Below, piece after piece: positions 1 to 11,120 of a stretch of 62,000 bases of DNA. Both the position numbers and the translations under genes were made by a program. The notes below the pieces were generated by a model. It ran no database searches. It was not told the origin of the DNA and saw nothing but the letters and a program-made list of their open reading frames with translations. Position 1 is the first letter of the stretch, and every line of letters starts with the position of its first letter. Source of the stretch: Diphasiastrum complanatum (lineage: Eukaryota; Streptophyta; Lycopodiopsida; Lycopodiales; Lycopodiaceae); the NCBI GenBank assembly GCA_029204225.1, contig CM055096.1, forward strand, positions 39,989,611 through 40,051,610. Reading direction: 5' to 3'.

Positions 1-178
1 ATTTGGTGGGGCGTTATTGAGGCAATGTGCTGCCTAGCGGTGAAAGCACGAGTGCGTCCACGATTTGGGTGCTATGCTGCCGATCGTTTAGCTATAAGGG
101 CTATCGACTAGATTTGGTGGGGGCGTTACTGAGGCAATGTGTTGCCTAACGGTGAAACCACAGGTGTGTCCACATTGC
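1..178 (+). repeat. Relic of a gypsy-element leader (two repeat units)
   Basis: Two related units (about 1-60 and 112-172) carry the block 'GAGGCAATGTGCTGCC' or a close variant, followed by GGTGAAA and a CAC-rich end. Between them is a stretch reading GATCGTTTAGCTATAAGGGC. The reverse complement of the same arrangement occurs at 53,860-53,960, in the leader of the small gypsy element. This is therefore a second, oppositely oriented relic of that family, cut by the window edge. No LTR or ORF belongs to it here. Confidence 0.6.
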
Positions 179-1354
179 CAAACTTTCGACAGCCATAACT
201 TTCTCTACAAGACACCAAATTGGTCGCTGTAAACCACAGTACGGAGGGAGAGTGGGTCTACAAGGCACTTGCCACATCACTCTGCCACCTAGGCTTCACA
301 CGTGCGAGCAGTAAATGCACAAAAAATAGGTAGGAGGATGTACTTTTGGAGAGAGAAATCATAAAAATTCAACTCCAGTCAAATAAGCCTTGGATCAGAG
401 GTTACAAGCACTCTACTAAGATTCATTAGAGAGGCGTAGAAGCTTCTAAAAGGTCCAACAAACAATCATAGGCTCAGATCATGCAAAAAATACATTTTTG
501 GCCTCCTTCAACAAGCAAAACTTCAACATGATGGTGTCTAGTGCTGACCTATCCAAATTGGATGCATGATGGCTCAAAACAGACGCAATCCATCATATCT
601 TTAAGCTTGTAATAATAACCAACAGGTTCAGACCCCCAATTGAAAAGTATTCATGCTAAAAGATAATAAAAAATACACTAATTTTACGTGTTTTGAGCCC
701 CCTAATGGTGTCTAATCCCTTCCAAACTTCATGAAAGCTCAGGGACAGCTTCATTACATCTCTGAAAATGTTCATACCAAGTCTTGGCTGAGAATTTTGA
801 GATCTACCCCAAATTTAGTCCAAAAAACATAAAAAAAAAACCTTGGTTTTTGACCAATTTTGACCAAAATTTGTGAGAAAAATCCACAAATTCGTGCAAT
901 CAAATCCAATCCGTGTAAATCCATTGCATGCAAGCACCAAAAGTTTTGATTCTAATCAAACATGATTTCTATAGTCCATTTATGGTCCAAAAATCCCAAT
1001 TTTTTGTCCAAAATCACTATTTAATCAATCTTTTGACTATTCCAACATTATGCAATCATTAGATCCAATCAATAATGACTGTAAAACAGCAAGTAAAATC
1101 TGAAAAACGTACTACACCAGTACCATATGATCAGTTTCAAACAAAAAACTTCAATTCACCAAAAATAAAAAATCCACCAAAAACTATGGAGAAACCTCAT
1201 AATTATGATCTTTAGGCTGAAAGTACACCAAATTCAGAGAAGCCACCTACTTGGAGATCAATTCCACCGCCTGGAAGTAACATGCAAGGAGAAATCCACA
1301 AAAACTGATAAAATACAAGAAGTAGCTCCACCTTCTGATTGATGCAAATCCATA
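179..1354. other. No gene seen; AT-rich, probably element-internal
   Basis: No supported ORF on either strand. The stretch ends at a minus-strand primer-binding site (1355-1366), so it may be the untranslated or eroded internal part of a minus-strand LTR element. Nothing in it resembles gag or pol. Confidence 0.4.
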
Positions 1355-1366
1355 GCTCTGATACCA
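1355..1366 (-). other. Retrotransposon primer-binding site
   Basis: Plus strand GCTCTGATACCA is the reverse complement of TGGTATCAGAGC, the initiator tRNA-Met primer-binding site used by many plant LTR elements. The same 12 bases occur at 17,790-17,801, 21,444-21,455 and 31,094-31,105, next to recognisable LTRs. The LTR belonging to this copy would start just above 1366, but I could not define its far end. Confidence 0.55.
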
Positions 1367-1875
1367 CTATAAGGATTGCCTTATGAAGATATGACTAGAT
1401 CCTGTTGCAAAACAACCAAAAGGACACCTGTGGAGCAAAACCACCCATCCAAATCTAGATCCCTCCTGGAGTTCCCTCCTGGACCTAGCCCCAAGCCATA
1501 GTGAAGAACCCAAGAGTGAGGAGGAGAAATTGGCTCAAGAAACTGAATTTCCAATAGGAAGATGGGCGAGTTTCCAATGGACATATTCTCCTCATGAGAG
1601 AGAGAATATTCTCCCTAGGATCCCCATGCAACCTATATTAAGCTATTGACCTCCTATTCTTGCATTAAAGGAGTCATTCACTATGCATGTGCTCCTATGT
1701 CCAATTATAAGTCTGGGCCCTCATATGATTATTGATTACTTTACAGGCCAAGCCTGGAATGACGAGGCATAACCAATAACCATATACACCTGGAGTGACC
1801 GGCTATCCACATTAGGAATTATTATGATTCCCTTATACAGGACATGGACGTAACAGGGAAAGTGTGAGAGATGCC

Positions 1876-1883
1876 TATAAAAG
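1876..1883 (+). promoter_or_regulatory. Possible TATA box
   Basis: TATAAAAG lies about 45 bases upstream of the short ORF at 1927-2097. It could be an LTR promoter or chance, and nothing else supports it. Confidence 0.2.
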
Positions 1884-1926
1884 GAGAGACATCATTTTGC
1901 ATTGAGGTGAAAGGATAAGGAGTGAG

Positions 1927-2097
1927 ATGGGTGAAAAGATTTTGCTTTGTATGTTGAATGAGAAGATGTTACGTGAGAGAATGAATGGGTTATTTGTGAG
2001 AGGAGGAACTGTGAGGGGAGAGGCGCTTGAATTTTGGAAAACCTTGCTTGAATCTATTTGCCCTGAGGGTGACCCAAGCGGTTGTCATCCCCATTGA
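1927..2097 (+). CDS. Short unrecognised ORF (56 codons)
   Basis: An ATG-initiated ORF of 56 codons begins MGEKILLCMLNEKML and ends in a TGA. It follows a TATA-like octamer, which is the only reason for listing it. I recognise no domain, signal peptide or membrane segment. It sits between a minus-strand primer-binding site and non-coding DNA, so it may be an accidental ORF inside an old LTR. Confidence 0.12.
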   Translation: MGEKILLCMLNEKMLRERMNGLFVRGGTVRGEALEFWKTLLESICPEGDPSGCHPH

Positions 2098-3683
2098 GGG
2101 TATTGCCTGATGCTTTAATACAGCTTCGTGATCATCTTGCCTCAGTCTCATGTCGCTCAGGCTTGCTATTATTTGTAAATGCGATCCATAGCCTACGAAA
2201 GAATGAGGTCCAAACCCCAATGGCCCAAGAGTTGCGGCAGTAGCCAACTCCCTTTCAGCGACATTGGAAGGAGCGATGGTTGCTCTCTATGCTACAACAT
2301 TGTCTCGTGTTTATATGGCTCTGAAGTGTCTGCTTAGATTTTAGTGCTTCTGAAGTGCCACACAAGCCCTGCGAATCTGCATATTCCCAATCTCGCCTGA
2401 GTTGCTATAGTTCGGCTCACACACTCTGCATTGTAAACAGATCAGTCTGGAGGCATTGTTGAGAACAGAGCAGCCTCAGTCATCTGAACTCCTGAACTCC
2501 TTGCGACCAGTCCAGAGAAGACCTACTACGATGTGAGAGGCACGAGCTGTGGCCAGTGCAATTCTTGTTGGCTTTGATTCTGGCCGTAGTCAGAAATGTT
2601 GCTTAATCTCCATCCTAACTAGATGGCGATATCTACATGTGGAAAGGCTATGTAATGATCACACTGTGTGATGAATACCTGTATCCGTTGATTGTGACCT
2701 GGGTTAAGAGAAACACAGTATGTAATTGTCTGTTATGCAGAGGCTGTTGCATTTGGTGCGGATAATGACCACGGTCAGAAGTATTGTTGCAGGGTTGACT
2801 GATTCAGTGGAGGAACAAACGTTAAGTCTTATTGCCTAAGTGTTCGCCAGCTCTATGGCCCTCGTTATTTGCATACACAAGCCTACGTGGTGGGCTCATG
2901 ACTTGGTGGTCCTTGTAGGCATACCGTCTCCCTCCGACATCTGAGGTATATCTTTAACTTTTATATTATTGTTGCAATAGGAACCAGATATAGAAGGGAC
3001 ATTCATTATGTTAACCCTTATGTTGGAAATGAGTAGTTTCATGTAGTAGTGTGTGAAATCTAAAGTTATGTGGTGTGACATAATGGGTAGAATACATGTG
3101 TTAGGATGTGATGGAACTTCGTATTATAGTCCCTTCTATGACGCTTGTGTGCTAACATTTCGGGTTCTAAGCTTTGCCTAAATTGGAATCACATTGCAAC
3201 ATGAGTTTTTCCATTGCATCTTGTTATTTGCGCTTTGAGTTAACACGCTCGACCTCTTTGAAATAGAAGAGCGGGTTGTCAATGTACATGGTTGAAATAC
3301 ACCACCTCGGTTAGGAGTCATCATAGTCACCTCCATCGTTGGAACTGCCTAGCGAAATACCTAGGCCTGGCGCTTGGCAAAATACCACCGCTTATCAAAC
3401 AAGGCGGTGTGTATAATTGGCACCCTCACACTGCACGGAACTAATCATCCCAATTGTCCTCTGGAACCCTAGCATGGCTCAACTAAATCAACTTCACACC
3501 TCGTACCTCTCCTACATCTCCATCCATCCTCCAAACCACTCTCCAATTTCTCTCTATTCCTCTCGTTCCTTCATTTGAACAATCTGTTCTTAACCTCGTT
3601 GTCAATTTCTCTCCTCTCACACCCCCCACTACTCCTGTAAAGGTTGTCAAGGATGACCAACCGTTGTTCGCAATCGTTGTCCG
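2098..3683. other. No gene seen
   Basis: Only short ORFs without recognisable content on either strand. No terminal repeat or element protein was identified. Confidence 0.4.
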
Positions 3684-4560
3684 ATGACGCATTTGTACAG
3701 ACAACTTTTATGTCCTCACCCTGCTGATCCCATAGCACCAAAGGGTATGGCACCGCCAGAAATACTGATTGAAGATGACGACACTGGCGTGCAAGCCATC
3801 CAGGCTACAACTCAGACATCCCCAGCAAGTGCCATGCTACTGGTTGCTCCCACGGACCTCATGACGGCCTACCAGCCTTGGGAACATTCATCCAAGACAT
3901 GGTAGTGGCCAGGACATTACTGGATAGCTGAGTACTGCAATTGGCAACCAACAACACCTAGCTATGAGCAAAAATCATGAAGCTGCAACAAGAATTGATG
4001 ATAGCTCAACAACATGGGCTATATAGACAAAAGGAGATCCTGAAGCTGCAGCAAAAAGAAGACAATATTAATCAATATATCCAAAGCTTCTTAAAGGTAG
4101 TAACAGATGCTTTAGCAAAAGTCCAGGAGCTTCAATCTGAAGTGTCACAAAGGCTCGTCCCCCTCCAGGCACAACTTCAGATCTACGAAACAAAAAATGC
4201 ACGGTTGCAAGCGCTACAAAATGAGAAGGCTACCTGGCTAGCTCAACTAGTACCTAATACAAGGCCGCTGTCACAAGCTAAAATGAATTTATTTTGGCAT
4301 TAGGTGCAGATTTATAGCCAAACCTACAGCTATAAGGCGAAGATCGATAAGTACAAGACAAGTGCCAATCAGGAGCTGGCTCAGGCAAAGCAAGCCCTCA
4401 AGGCCTACCAAAAGTTTATGGAACAGAAATCTCAATCTGCCCTGGTGGCAATTCCAATGCCACCTATCTTTGATGTTGCACAGTTTGTTGCAAGATCTTG
4501 CATAGGAGATGGTAGCACACCATTATTGGATCCTATAGTGAGAGAGAAACAACATTTTTT
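3684..4560 (+). pseudogene. Broken coiled-coil ORF of unknown function
   Basis: Three pieces follow one another. The first, from the ATG at 3684, contains an acidic stretch (IEDDDTG) and ends at 3905. The second and third (3977-4303 and 4304-4594) share one frame and are split by a TAG at 4301-4303. The middle piece is rich in Gln, Lys, Glu and Leu with heptad-like spacing, which predicts a coiled coil (KLQQELMIAQQ, VQELQSEVSQRL). I do not recognise the family. It lies directly upstream of a copia gag in the same orientation but does not resemble copia gag, so it may be an older insertion or a captured host fragment. The last part of the third ORF runs into non-coding sequence. Confidence 0.35.
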
Positions 4561-4590
4561 GTTCATCGCTTTTATTTATCTCCACTTTAC

Positions 4591-5412
4591 ATGACTTCAA
4601 TGAGTTCATACTTGTTGCAACCAAGTGAGAGATTGTCTACTTCCAATTATTCAATATGGAAGTTGACGATGGAGTCCATCTTGATACTCCAAGATGTGAT
4701 GGACATTGTACTTGGGATTGAGGAGGAGCCTCAAGTCCTTTAAGAAGTACAAAAATCCAAGAAGAGAGCTAGGATGGCTCTCCATTACATTAAGATGAAT
4801 GTCTCTAATGAGATATTGAGGGAGATTGGTGATTGTTCCACATCCAAGGAAGCATGGGATTGTCTCAAGTCTATCTATGAGGCTAAGAACACCTCTAGGC
4901 TCCTCACTCTTAGAAATCAAATCTTCCAAAGTAGTCAAAAGAGTGATGAGAGTGCATCTAATTATGTTTTGAGAGTCAAGGATGTTCATAGGGAGCTTGC
5001 ATGTATTGGTGACTCAATCAATCAAAGTGAGCTAGTCCAAGTCATTATCAATGGCTTGAGAGATGAATATGACAACCTTGTCCAATACTATGCCATTAAG
5101 GAGGAGCTACCAAGTTTGGAGGCCCTTCAAAGTGTGCTTATTTCTGAAGAATCAAGACAAGAGTACAAACTCTTGAGGATGGACAAGCTATCACTCAATC
5201 ATGATGATGGCAAAGTTCTATTTTCCAAGCACAAAGAGAGGAGTAAGAAGCAACACCATCACTTCTCTAATGACAAAGCTAAAGACCAAGATGGAGAGGA
5301 GGAGGATACCTCTCATGCTTCTACTTCAAATCTCAAGAAGAAGAAGATCAAGTGCTTTTATTGTGGCAAGAAAGGCCATTATGTCACCAATTGCTTCAAG
5401 AAGAAGAATTAA
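4591..5412 (+). pseudogene. gag: Ty1/copia gag (element A)
   Basis: Gag of a copia element: the capsid/nucleocapsid part that packages element RNA. From the ATG at 4591 the frame reads as a UBN2/Retrotran_gag_2-type domain. Landmarks are SNYSIWKLTMES, then LHYIKMNVSNEI, then NGLRDEYDN, and a C-terminal zinc knuckle CFYCGKKGHYVTNC with the CX2CX4HX4C spacing. An in-frame TAA at 4741-4743 breaks it near residue 51. A second TAA (5410-5412) ends it just before the protease, which continues in the same frame. The closest relative in the window is the minus-strand gag at 17,025-16,318, with shared landmarks throughout. Confidence 0.85.
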
Positions 5413-5904
5413 CTCAATCAAGCCAACATCACCAATGAGAAAGAAGACTATATTGCAAGTGATGGAGAAGCCTCTCTTATGGCATCAAGCTTCTCCTCTT
5501 CCACCTTCAACAAGGATGACTCATGGTATATTGATAGTGGAGCATCTTCACATATGTGTGGCTCCAAACACTCTTTTTCATCTATTATGCCTTATGATGG
5601 AGTCAAGAAGACCATATACATTGCAAGTAATCATGAGTGCAATATTGAAGGAGTAGAAATTGTTCCCTTGAAGCTTGCATCTTCCAAAGATCTCATTCTC
5701 AACAATGTTTTTTTTGTCCCAAAGCTTACAAAGAACATCTTAAGTGTTGGCCAACTTCTTGATAGTGGCTTTGATCTCAATTTCAATATTGACAATTGTG
5801 TGATCAAGAAAGATGGTGAGATCCTTGCATATGGATCAAGATTTGAAGGCATCTACAAATTGGACCCAGAAAATTTTGTACTTAGTTTGCAAGCTCAAAA
5901 GTAA
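5413..5904 (+). pseudogene. pol: Ty1/copia aspartic protease (element A), truncated
   Basis: Continues the gag frame after its stop. The protease active-site motif appears as WYIDSGASSHM near 5525-5560 and is followed by the usual downstream landmarks VFFVPKLTKNILSVGQL and YKLDP. This is the retropepsin-like enzyme that processes the copia polyprotein. The reading ends at 5904, just before the GAG-pre-integrase segment, and unrelated DNA follows. The integrase and RT of the same family resume on the same strand at 11.12 kb, so element A and fragment B may be one interrupted copy. Confidence 0.85.
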
Positions 5905-7369
5905 CAAACAAGCTCACAACTTTGACATTTGTCCACCCTCGTACAAAGGAGTGGATGCCAAGCCACACATCGTCTCTTCTTCCCTTTTCAATGTGGCCTC
6001 AAGTGAGTTCGTGAAGAATGCATCAATCATGTCATCCATGTCCCCCTCGTGATCATGCGTTGTGAATGGCACATCCTCGTGTACTGTGTCTCATCGGGAC
6101 TCATTTTATATTCGTGCAAGTCCACTGGTGGTGTATGCGAAAAAAGTGGTGGGTCTCATGTGCTTGCATGTCTGAATCTTGTGGATTGCATGAGAACATC
6201 TGGTTGCATTCTTCAATGAGCATGTGAGTGTGAGTCATTCTCCTACACAACACAATTGCAACAACAGTCAAGAATAACAGAATATTCTTCCAATCGCGAA
6301 AGGCGGCAAATAACATACATGGAAAGGGAACGTGCAATCATGTTTTTTAGAAATACAAAGTGCTTTGCAAATTAGAACTCACTGAACAATCGCCTTCCTT
6401 CCACACAAATAATTATTCTCTCTCAATCTGTCCATACATGCGAACGTGTGATATAGTAGTACCTCGCTCTCGTCGCCATGCATACTTACATCGTGTACAT
6501 GGGCATGGGATTCTCTAGTGTAACCATGCCTCTGATCCAATATGTGATGGTCCTACCTCATCATCTGAGGATGAGGAATGTGAACTAACCATTTACATGG
6601 TTAGTATGCATGCTCAGAGCAGCTATCAATTAAATTATATATTTTGATCCAAGCATAAGACTGACATAACGATTTTGACATGTGCAGCACATACTAAGAG
6701 ATCATACAACATTTTTTGCAAACACATATGGAAGCCTAAGTGTCTAGTCATCACAAGGGATGGAGAAGTCACATTGGCGAGCACGGGTAGCATTTCATCG
6801 AAATACACAGCATGGAGGAACGTGTGTAGCAAACTCGAGTATTTTAAAAAGAGTGGGAACCCATTTCAAAATTGGAGGGAACCAATTTGGAATTGAATTT
6901 AAACCAATTTTGGTGGAAGTCCCAACTTTATTCACTAACTTGACATTTAGGCCCTGCAACATTAAAAGTCCCGCAAAAAGGCCTAAAGTCCTTTTATTGA
7001 CTTTCTAATTATCAAATAACTATGTGATCATCGGGTTGGACTTACACACGCAAGGTGCCAAATCCCTCTCACTTATTAACTAGAGTTAGTCTTCAGCTTG
7101 GCTTGGCATCTGAGAATTCTCTAGAATCCGCCAACATTATCCACCCCTAATTTGTTGCAGGACCCACTACAACACAGGTGATGTCATTCCGCTTGGCAAT
7201 TGAAAAAGCGTGGATCTTCGTTCGCTTCCGGAAAACTAGGTGCTTATTATTCACAAAAATGAAGGTCTCTCAATGGCCGCTACATTCTAGCCCTCTTGAG
7301 AACCTCTTGAGAGTCTTGCTCACCTCGTCATCTTGTCGTTTGTTTCCTCTCGCTCATCTTTCATCCCAG
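5905..7369. other. No gene seen
   Basis: No supported coding sequence and no clear repeat. It starts at the broken end of the copia protease and runs to the 3' side of the decayed gene Y. Confidence 0.4.
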
Positions 7370-8411
7370 GGCTTCGAACACTTGGAAGCGGAGCTTACTT
7401 TCGAAGTTTAGTGGCCCTAGGTACTCTCATATCTTTTCGATGAAGCCCATCTCCTATAAGTCTTCCACCATGGTGACGTATCGTAATGACATAAAGGCCA
7501 CTCTGTAGTATAGTCGGGCCATCATCTCATGATCTTCCTCTGACTACAGGGCTACATTGGGATTGAATCTAATCAAATCTAGACCACGATCTCAGAAACA
7601 TTCTTGCTGCATTAGAAAGGCCATGGATCAGCGATATTCAGCACTTTCTTGCCGCATAGATCGGCACTTGTCTTGTATTTGTGTTCGAAATCTAGCAACT
7701 CTAGCCTCAGGTCATTCGGAGAGATTCTCTCTGAAATTCCTGGAATCACTGGCCAGTTCACCAACTCAACCCATGGTTTTTCTGTCGGCCATGGATTTCT
7801 GCGTTTGAGCAGCATGTAGAATGGATCTATTTGCTTCCACGCCAGTGCCCTCAGGTACTCTTGGAGCCGCCTGCTATCCTTTAGGATCTTGCTTCGCCAT
7901 TCAGGTTGCGGTTGTAGTGCCGCAATGATCTCAATCTTGGTGGAGTATTGGCTTTGATCTATCTCCTCTTTACCTCCCCTCATGTTGGGAGAATATTTTC
8001 TCTTGAATTTCTCTGATTCTCTGGTATCAGCCATTTTGCCCTTGGGCCTGGTAGGAGAAGCTATCCTACGTGGTTGTGGTGGCCTCGCCAGGTAATCATC
8101 CAGGGCTTTGGTGCCCGTATCTTTTTCCTTCGTCCGCTCGCTCGTTGACGGCTCAACTGTACCCGTGTCTTGTCTGGATGAGAATCTTCTTGACTCTGAT
8201 AGATCTGCAAGGAAGTCATCATCACCCCCAATGTCCGTGTTAACTTCTGGAAGGTCAGGGATGGAATGATTAGAAAGAGAGGTGCGAGAATGACAAATTT
8301 AGGAGGAGGTGGGTTTAACAAATTATACGCCGCACCGGGGGAGTGGAGTTGTTGAAGGAACTCATCCCGTCGGGCTTTGTATGTGTCAGCTGGACCTTTT
8401 AATGGGTCCAT
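7370..8411 (-). pseudogene. Gene Y: unrecognised, decayed protein
   Basis: Read on the minus strand from the ATG at 8411 (MDPLKGPADTYKARR), the product starts with a Pro-rich segment. A frame change leads to an acidic, Ser/Lys-rich linker (GGDDDFLADLSES). A compact part from 8034 to 7612 contains LLKRRNPWPTEKPW and DLRLELLDFEHKYKTSADLCG. After a further frame change the reading continues with EEDHEMMARLYYRVAFMSLR and YLGPLNFESKLRF, broken by TAG and TGA. The consistent amino-acid composition across stops suggests a real, eroded coding sequence. I recognise no domain, catalytic motif, signal peptide or membrane segment. It begins about 100 bases after gene X ends on the same strand, so the two may have formed one transcription unit or one element. 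Confidence 0.45.
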
Positions 8412-8509
8412 TATTCTGCTAGGAGGTGGTGGAGAGAGAGAAGATGAAAAAACAGGGGAAGTTGGAATGAATGTTTCGAAAAAATTAAAAGCGGAATAAG
8501 ATGAAGGGT

Positions 8510-9445
8510 TCAAGTGGGAGGGGGAAGGGGAAAAGCTCTGGAGGCAGCTTCGGCTCTCTGGCTACCCGATCCCGAGCTACCATCCGATGGTCGGGTTTGC
8601 CCATCCTTATTATCTACTCCGTCATCTCCATCATCGTCCTGTGGTTTCTGTGAATGAGCGCCTGCTTGGGACTTGCACGCCATGTCCCACAACTGGTTCA
8701 CCTTGTCCAAGACTTGCTGCAAGGCCTTCGGTGTATCTTCTAGCTGCTTCTGAGACTCCATGATGATCTTTTCTTGCTTGGCCACAATATTTTCAAAGTT
8801 TCTTTTTTCGTCTTTTCGTTCTTGGATCAGCCGCACATACTTCTCCATCCGGATGGCTGAGGCCTGTGGGGCCTGGAATTGTATGTCCTCGGGCTTTATT
8901 AGAGGGACATCAACTGTCATTGCACCCGACGATCCATCTCATACTTGGTCGATCTGGACCATCTGGTGCTTCAGTTGCTGTTGGACCTCTTCCAAAGTGG
9001 TCTTCTGCCCGGCCATCATGGATTTGATTTCTTTTGTCTCTTTTTTTTCCTTTTTCTAGCTTTTGTTGTTGCACAAATTCTTAGTCCTGGTACTGGACCT
9101 TGTTCTCGAGCACTTGGTGTTGGCTTACCAACCAATGCATGTGGTAGCTTGCTTCGGATAGGCCGATCACTGAGCGCTTAGCTACTTTGAATCCAAAAAC
9201 TAGGCATTGTGTAGGAAAAGAAGATGGAGGTGGAGGGAGTGGAGGAATAATGTTAGTAGCAATGGCGATTGTTGTGGTGGTGGTTATTGGAAGGGTCAGA
9301 CTTTCTCCTAGATGATCTTCTTTCTCTGGTTCATCATCACTTATCTCCATCAGACAGCATCAAAAGATTGCGAAGTGTCCAAGGTGTGGACTTGCTGGAC
9401 CTGTGGCTATTGGGCCACTTCCGTGTCTTGGGGACTGAAAATCCC

Positions 9446-9477
<32 letters not shown>

Positions 9478-10644
9478 GTGTCAATGGTGATATTGGCGGC
9501 GTTGGTGTGGTTATCAACATGGGTGGAGTGGTGGCTTCGTCTGGTGGCACGACGTGGGTTGTGTCCGTGTCCGCTGCTGCTGATGATGTAGCTGCTCCGT
9601 CACCCCCATCGATGGTGTGTGAGGGTCAGGAGTGTGTTGGAGATTATGCATTTGAGCTACCATTATCTAAAGTTGAATCATCTGATGATGACCCATCAGG
9701 TGATTTCCTCCTGGATTGAAGCTTCTTGCGTATTCTTTGTTGCCTTGTGTTTGGCAATTGGGCCTTGGAGATATTTGCTTGTTGAGCTTCAGAGGATGCT
9801 GCTGCTTGTGGGTCTGGTTGTGAGCTTTGTCGCTTGTGGACCAGTGGAAGAATACTGGTGTTCACCCTTTTGGGTGGAAGTCTCGATGGAGAAGTAGCCT
9901 CTGATCGTAGACGCTTGGACTGTTTGGCTCCTATTGGGATGTCCCATGCTTTCATTGCAATCTGCAGGTGCTGTTGGAGTCTGGGCCCGTTCTGTACTTG
10001 TTGGAGTGTGACATCTATCATGAGATATCATAGGGCGGTTATTGGCTACTTGTTTTTAACACACTCATGAAGGCAGTTCGAAGCAAATCATGCCCAATCA
10101 TAGAGATTCTGGGCATGCAGTCACGAATCTGCCATCAAGTGGAACAGGGACATGGGTACCCTCAACACTTTTGTCTTTGGTCTTTCTGTGCATCTGGTCA
10201 AATATGCACATGCCGCTTGCAGTTGTTGATCATTGATCACCTCAACTCTATACCTGACTTTATTCTTTCATTTGTCCACTGAGAGATCTATGCATTTGAA
10301 GTAGGCTATCTGCTCAATCATCTGGAGCGTCCTTGTGACAACATTTGGTCCTCAAGGGAACCCGAAGGGTTGCAAGTTGGCCACCGCAAAAGATATGTTA
10401 TAAATATAGTTCTTGACAGGGGGAACTATGAGTTGGCACGACCATTATAATTGGCATATTCCATATGTATTAGGTACGGACTTTGATACCCCATCAGGAC
10501 ATGGATCTGAAACTCAATTGTCTTGAAAAATGATTCTGCCTGCTGGTACCAGGTCTGCATCTTTGTAAGGTCCAATTTACACAGCTGGATGTCGAGCTTA
10601 TTAGCATCGGGGTCGTCAGAACTAGAACTCGGGTTGGATGACAT
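8510..10644 (-). pseudogene. Gene X: unrecognised, decayed protein with coiled coil
   Basis: Read on the minus strand from the ATG at 10,644: a Ser/Asp-rich start (SSNPSSSSDDPDAN), then LCKLDLTKMQTWYQQAESFF and LMGYQSPYLIHMEYANYNG. After a one-base frame change it continues with VPPVKNYIYNISFAVANLQP in a single frame down to 9644, interrupted by several TGA/TAG codons. A low-complexity Ser/Pro/Gly region follows, encoded partly by a run of 28 G on this strand. The last part (8920-8510) is a predicted coiled coil (RMEKYVRLIQERKDEKRNFE) with an acidic Gly/Ser tail ending in TGA. No known domain is visible. The two-part build (globular N-terminus, then coiled coil) would fit a structural or gag-like protein, which is inference only. 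Confidence 0.45.
9443..9470. repeat. Poly-C tract (28 C)
   Basis: Uninterrupted run of 28 C on the plus strand. It falls in the low-complexity middle of gene X, where the minus strand would read as poly-Gly. The run is prone to slippage and to assembly error, and as G28 it could form G-quadruplexes. Confidence 0.9.
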
Positions 10645-10684
10645 GGTGAAAAAAATGAAGAAACAGGAGTTGAAAAAAGTATGT

Positions 10685-10905
10685 CAGTTGAGATTTCAAA
10701 CAGGGTTAAGGGTGCATCGGTTGAGATTTGTTGGATGTGCTCCAGTTGAGATTTGATAGATGGCTCCAGTCAAGATTTGAGACAAGGGCGTCGGTCAAGA
10801 TTTCAGACGGGGGGCTTCGGTCGAGATTTCAGACAGGGCTCCCGTCGAGATGGAATGGAATGGCTCCGATCGAGATGGTAGGTGAAAGCATCGGTTGAGA
10901 AGGGA
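10685..10905. repeat. Degenerate minisatellite upstream of gene X
   Basis: Imperfect repeats of about 25-35 bases built on GTYGAGATTT, often followed by CAGACAGGG or a variant, at least seven units. They lie just upstream of the gene X start codon, on its 5' side. Confidence 0.6.
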
Positions 10906-11120
10906 TCTGAAGATGGGTGTGGAGCGAGGTATGTTGCGGAAGGAAAGGGTTGTGAAGGGATGAGATTGGGTAAAGAAGGATGGAAGGTAAAGTGTGAAAT
11001 TGGAGATGTGTTTGCAAGGACGGAGTGGAAGATGCGTGGAAAGCAAGTATGTCGTGGAATGAAAGGATGGTGGCAGAATGAGTTTGGGTAAGAAGATGGA
11101 AAGTATAAGTTCAGAAAGCG

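Noticed and set aside
9269-9719. Plus-strand ORFs with poly-Pro
   Set aside because: They are created by the poly-C tract and lie opposite gene X, and their composition is not protein-like elsewhere.
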